This document shows positions 4,850 to 8,499 of a stretch of 8,499 bases of DNA, in pieces (position 1 is the first letter of the stretch; each line of letters begins with the position of its first letter). The stretch lies in the NCBI GenBank assembly GCA_023251415.1, contig JAHEYX010000007.1, positions 1-8,499 on the forward strand. The letters run 5' to 3'. Both the position numbers and the translations under genes were made by a program. This DNA comes from Chitinophagales bacterium (GTDB lineage Bacteria; Bacteroidota; Bacteroidia; Chitinophagales; CAIODY01). Under the pieces are notes generated by a model. It was not told the origin of the DNA. It saw only the letters and a program-made list of their open reading frames with translations, and made no database searches.

Positions 4850-6843
4850 CTCACTTCGTTACTTGGCAAACTTTCGTTTTTACTTTCATCCATAAAACGA
4901 ACTGTATAAAAATACCGCTTTCCTACAAGCACTTTTGAATCTAAATATTCCGGAATTTCAGTGTAAGGAATTTTAGCCAGTAGTTCAGGCTTACCATTTC
5001 TTAAATAGCGGTAAATACAATAGGAGCCCTTAGTATTGATATCCAAAGGTGTCCAACTAATTTTAACGCCTTCCTTGGTATTAAATGCGCTTAGGTTTTG
5101 AATACCTTCAATCACTTCTATTTTCATTTTTGGTAAATGCACCGCAGGGGACATGGCACTGCAGGTATTGTTACCATCAATAGCGCTTAGAGCAAATTCA
5201 TCATTTTGATGCTGTAGAATGGTATCGGTAAAGGAATTTACGGTTGCCGGAAGTAATGCGTCAACTTTGGTCCATGCATCAGTACGACCAACTAATCTAT
5301 AATAGAGTTGATAAGCAATTATACTTTCATCCATGATGCGCATATCTTTCCAAATGAGTTTAATTCCATTGTTTAAGGCTATTACTTCAACATCAATTGG
5401 AGTTGGTGGTAAAGATTTAATAAGTGGATGTACAAAAATCGTGTCGGAATTACTACTTTCTAATGCACCATCAGCTATTGCTTTAAAACAGTAACCGTAT
5501 GTAGTTTTACCATTCAAAACAGAACTGCTATCTACAAATTCAATTTGCGAATCATCGTTTTTAATAAAGGCAATTATTTGATGCATAGTTGGATCGAATG
5601 TGGTGTTTCTAAAAACTCGAAAGCCTTGAATGCCTTTAGTATTAGCTTGAATAGTAATTTTACAACCGTTGTGAATACCTTGATAGCTGATTATTTTAGG
5701 CGGCGCAGGAGCAAAGGGGTTAAAATAAACGGCTCTTACCGGGTCCGACCATTTAGAATCGCCGGTATTATATCCACGGAGCTGTATTTTATAATAATAC
5801 ACACTCGTCGAATTTACTGCAAAGTCTAAATAAGATTTAGCAGTAGCAGGTAATTCTGCTAGGTAATGATAGGCTCCATCTTTCTTATCACTTTTTTGAA
5901 GAAGAATCGATTTAATGTATTTAGGAAAAGGAAGTGTCCAAGTAAGTGCTAAAGCTGCAATGGAATCTGAATTTTTAACTTCAAAATTTGTAGGCATAAA
6001 TTGATTCGTTAACTCATAAGTGCCCACTGTTGCTGTATTTGAAACAGCTCCTATACAGCCCCAAGAGGTTAAAGCTTCTAGACGATAATGCACCAATGTT
6101 CCATAGTTTGCCCTGTTATCATAGGCTTCAATTACCAATTTATCTTGCTGCGGTTTAAGACTAATTTTAGCATTGGTATTTTGAAAAGTTTGAGTTGCAG
6201 AATCCAGTCTCCACAATAAAAACTTAGCCTCCTTGTTTTTAATGGAAGTTTGCCAATAAGTTGTACAGCCGCTTATTGTTGAAGCAGAAGATAAAAATTT
6301 ACTATTGGCTAAATCACTAACCTTCGCATAAGTTAATTTCGAAGTATGCATTTCAGTTAATGTAGTTGATTTTGCATTTTCGATACACCACTTATAAGTA
6401 TAGGTTGAATTTACAATGGCCGTACGATCCAAATACATTGTTCCCAATGCAAGCGCCACAGGAATTGTTGCAAGCCAGGTTTTTGCTTTTTCATTATTCG
6501 TTTGTAAATCATTCCAAATCACGGTTGCATTATAACTCGATGTATCCACTTGAAATGGGCAATCGGCGAATGCTGCTTTTAGTCGAAAAGCAAATTCTGT
6601 ATAAGTTGATACAGCTGTCAATCGCTTGATGATGGTATAATGCGATTCCTTTTGCTCCTTTCTTTCAATTCGCCATTTAACTGCATTGTTAGCTGAATGA
6701 TTAATTGCTTGCCAATTGCCTTTCGATAGCAAATAGATCCCATTACCACCACATTCAATTTTTACAGAATCGTTTGTTTGCGCCTTAATCAGCGTACTCA
6801 GCAACAAAAAACAACACAATATCTTTAACCCAATTGCATTCAT
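4837..6843 (-). CDS. Secreted multi-domain fibronectin type III protein
   Basis: A 668-residue exported protein. A type I signal peptide covers about 1-21, with a hydrophobic core CCFLLLSTLI and a likely cut after LIKA, before QTN. At least four fibronectin type III modules can be drawn, at roughly 283-375, 379-474, 479-572 and 579-668, by the recurring W, Y-x-Y and SN-x-V patterns. Residues about 190-275 look like another. The N-terminal 25-180 is less regular but holds a similar turn, LGTMYLDRTAIVNSTYTYK. No catalytic domain is visible. The last module runs to the C-terminus, ending SNEVSIVR, with no obvious type IX secretion sorting domain. It lies 6 bases after the large gene upstream, so the two are almost certainly one operon. 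Likely an extracellular or surface structural or adhesive protein; the ligand is unknown. Confidence 0.88.
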   Translation of the reverse strand: MNAIGLKILCCFLLLSTLIKAQTNDSVKIECGGNGIYLLSKGNWQAINHSANNAVKWRIERKEQKESHYTIIKRLTAVSTYTEFAFRLKAAFADCPFQVDTSSYNATVIWNDLQTNNEKAKTWLATIPVALALGTMYLDRTAIVNSTYTYKWCIENAKSTTLTEMHTSKLTYAKVSDLANSKFLSSASTISGCTTYWQTSIKNKEAKFLLWRLDSATQTFQNTNAKISLKPQQDKLVIEAYDNRANYGTLVHYRLEALTSWGCIGAVSNTATVGTYELTNQFMPTNFEVKNSDSIAALALTWTLPFPKYIKSILLQKSDKKDGAYHYLAELPATAKSYLDFAVNSTSVYYYKIQLRGYNTGDSKWSDPVRAVYFNPFAPAPPKIISYQGIHNGCKITIQANTKGIQGFRVFRNTTFDPTMHQIIAFIKNDDSQIEFVDSSSVLNGKTTYGYCFKAIADGALESSNSDTIFVHPLIKSLPPTPIDVEVIALNNGIKLIWKDMRIMDESIIAYQLYYRLVGRTDAWTKVDALLPATVNSFTDTILQHQNDEFALSAIDGNNTCSAMSPAVHLPKMKIEVIEGIQNLSAFNTKEGVKISWTPLDINTKGSYCIYRYLRNGKPELLAKIPYTEIPEYLDSKVLVGKRYFYTVRFMDESKNESLPSNEVSIVR

Positions 6844-6849
6844 AAAAAG

Positions 6850-8499
6850 TTATTTTAAATATAATTTTAATCCGGTATCACAACCTGCATTTCCAACTGT
6901 GTATTCTGCACCCGCTCCAATTCCGGTCCCGATTGCTAATACACTCGGACAAGCTACTGAGTTGCAGGAGTTAGGCCAAACACATTCTCCGGCTGCAATA
7001 CCCAATTCACCTTTAATACTAACATCACCCCCAACACTTAAACAATAGTTGCCATTGCTTGTTATAGCACCTTTAACATATCCATCAACAGTTGCATCGG
7101 CTGAACCGTAAACACAAGCCACCATTCCGTTTAAATCAGCTTCTAAATTACCTTCTGCTCCAAGCATTCCGCCCACCGCAATTGTTTTGGATGAACTAAA
7201 ATCAGCCGCAAAATAGGTATCGGCAAATACATCACAATTTAAACGAAGTTTAGCAACCGGGCCCCAATTCATTTCAGCATGATCGAGTACACTTTTGCTT
7301 ACTACCGCATCTACAACAATTCCATTTAATGAGTTCGAAAGCAATCCGGGGATTTGATGTTTAATTTGATAAAATTTCGAACCAGCAAAAACATCTACTA
7401 TTCCATTATCAGTTGTAGCCTTACTATAATTGCCCATTAAAATAGCGCAATTAGCCTTATCTATAAAGGGGTTCGGAAAGCCCAATACCCCGGACCCTGC
7501 AAAATACCATCCGTTAGTGTTAATTGCTAAACCTGCATTACCTCCAAAGGTAACACCTCCGCCAAGGCTTTCAGTAGGTATAGTTAATTTAGCATAAAAG
7601 GCCCCTGTAGTAAAATCAAATTCACCTTGACTTATTCCGGTACCAGAATCATTCATGCTTTTTACTTTTATATTTTTTTGATTTGGATCCATAAGAATTT
7701 CACCTTTAATTGTGAAAGCTAATTCACCACTCAAATCAGGCGTTCCACTCAGTGCTCCACTAAATTTAAAATAAGTCCAATCGGTATTGTTGGCTATTGT
7801 ATTCATAGCTCCGGTTAAGTTTGAAAAAGAACGGGTATGTTCTTTATCAATATATAAAGTTCGATTCCCTAACGGATCAATACTTATCGTACTTTGATTA
7901 ACGGTATGATTTATTTTCACATCCAAATGATACATTTCTTGTGTAGTTTGATTCAGATTCTCCCATAATTTTCCTGAGCAGCTTATTCCATTTTCCTGAA
8001 GTGCATCAGCCGGTAGATTAAACAGCATATTTACACCTTTTAGGAAGCCACTTAATTTCATAGGTAATATTTTAACTTGTACTACACCTCCCACCTTTTC
8101 AAACAACAATGAGTTATTTTGAACCGCATTTAATCCCGGAATGTGCAAATCAATTAAGCCACCGTTTAAACTCAATTGTTTGGCATCCGGAGAAACATCA
8201 AATGTATTAAGTTGATAAGAAGCCAAGTTATTGTATACACCAATTGATTTAGAACTGTTTGCCAATTGTATGTGCGCATATTTGGATTGACTATTGACAC
8301 TAAATGCTTGTAATTTTAATTGTTCGGTTAATGGCGTTAATCCAAACACCTGACCAATAGATTCATTCGAAGGAGCAGTAATGAGAAACTCCCAACGGTT
8401 TTGCAAAGGCTCGAAATGAAAATGTGCATTCTCAGGTTTATCAATCACTAAGGTAGCTACTCCTGCCAAATCCAAATTGTTGATTTTAAAAGTACCGTA
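6850..8499 (-). CDS. Large Gly/Ala-rich beta-structured protein of unknown function, 5' end outside window
   Basis: The frame is open to the right edge. The visible C-terminal 549 residues begin YGTFKINN, so neither the start nor any signal peptide can be seen; an apparent start at 8475 is a TTG codon inside the frame. I do not recognise a named domain. The sequence is rich in alternating polar and hydrophobic strands. Gly-rich segments lie at about 313-344 (GGGVTFGGNAG to LGFP) and 440-500 (GGMLGAEGN onward). The C-terminal 80 residues contain seven cysteines, including an ECVWPNSCNSVACP cluster and a final AGCDTG, which suggests disulfides and an extracellular location. It ends in a strand, LKLYLK. 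It is co-transcribed with the downstream fibronectin type III gene. A surface-exposed or filament-like structural protein is a fair guess; no enzyme motif is seen. Confidence 0.75.
   Translation of the reverse strand, partial: YGTFKINNLDLAGVATLVIDKPENAHFHFEPLQNRWEFLITAPSNESIGQVFGLTPLTEQLKLQAFSVNSQSKYAHIQLANSSKSIGVYNNLASYQLNTFDVSPDAKQLSLNGGLIDLHIPGLNAVQNNSLLFEKVGGVVQVKILPMKLSGFLKGVNMLFNLPADALQENGISCSGKLWENLNQTTQEMYHLDVKINHTVNQSTISIDPLGNRTLYIDKEHTRSFSNLTGAMNTIANNTDWTYFKFSGALSGTPDLSGELAFTIKGEILMDPNQKNIKVKSMNDSGTGISQGEFDFTTGAFYAKLTIPTESLGGGVTFGGNAGLAINTNGWYFAGSGVLGFPNPFIDKANCAILMGNYSKATTDNGIVDVFAGSKFYQIKHQIPGLLSNSLNGIVVDAVVSKSVLDHAEMNWGPVAKLRLNCDVFADTYFAADFSSSKTIAVGGMLGAEGNLEADLNGMVACVYGSADATVDGYVKGAITSNGNYCLSVGGDVSIKGELGIAAGECVWPNSCNSVACPSVLAIGTGIGAGAEYTVGNAGCDTGLKLYLK

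Noticed and set aside
5545..6629. Two plus-strand frames (5545-5829, 6366-6629) inside the fibronectin type III gene
   Set aside because: Both are antisense to a long coherent frame with a signal peptide and repeated domains.

Overview
The window looks like a chromosomal segment from a member of the Bacteroidota, possibly a Chitinophagales- or Sphingobacteriales-like lineage (the rank is a guess). The clues are low GC, no Shine-Dalgarno sequences before the starts, the Bacteroidota promoter -7 motif TAnnTTTG ahead of two genes, a secreted fibronectin type III protein, and a Flavobacterium-type prolyl oligopeptidase. I see no tRNA, rRNA, CRISPR array, insertion sequence or phage gene.

Left part (1-1937, minus strand): a nearly complete prolyl oligopeptidase lipoprotein. 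It is cut by the left edge just after its catalytic Asp, so the catalytic His lies outside. Its start faces a Crp/Fnr-family regulator across a 227-base divergent spacer.

Middle part (2165-4834, plus strand): seven small genes reading the same way. They are a Crp/Fnr-type regulator, a two-helix DUF2892 membrane protein, a single-domain rhodanese, a DUF983 zinc-ribbon membrane protein, a second rhodanese, a second small two-helix protein with a C-terminal Cys pair, and a short thioredoxin with WCGPC. Rhodanese plus a two-helix membrane domain is the architecture of E. coli YgaP. Here it occurs twice as split, adjacent genes, next to a thioredoxin that could reduce the products. The likely theme is sulfane-sulfur (persulfide) or thiol redox handling at the inner membrane. 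The regulator has three cysteines in the region where Crp proteins bind cAMP. Two perfect -7 elements and one imperfect promoter suggest up to three transcription starts. They also show that the longest possible reading frames of three genes start too early.

Right part (4837-8499, minus strand): a two-gene unit converging on the thioredoxin gene with only 2 bases between stop codons. The upstream gene (open at the right edge) encodes a large, Gly/Ala-rich, apparently beta-structured protein with a Cys-rich C-terminus. Six bases later comes a secreted protein built from about five fibronectin type III modules. Together they look like a cell-surface or extracellular structure of unknown role.
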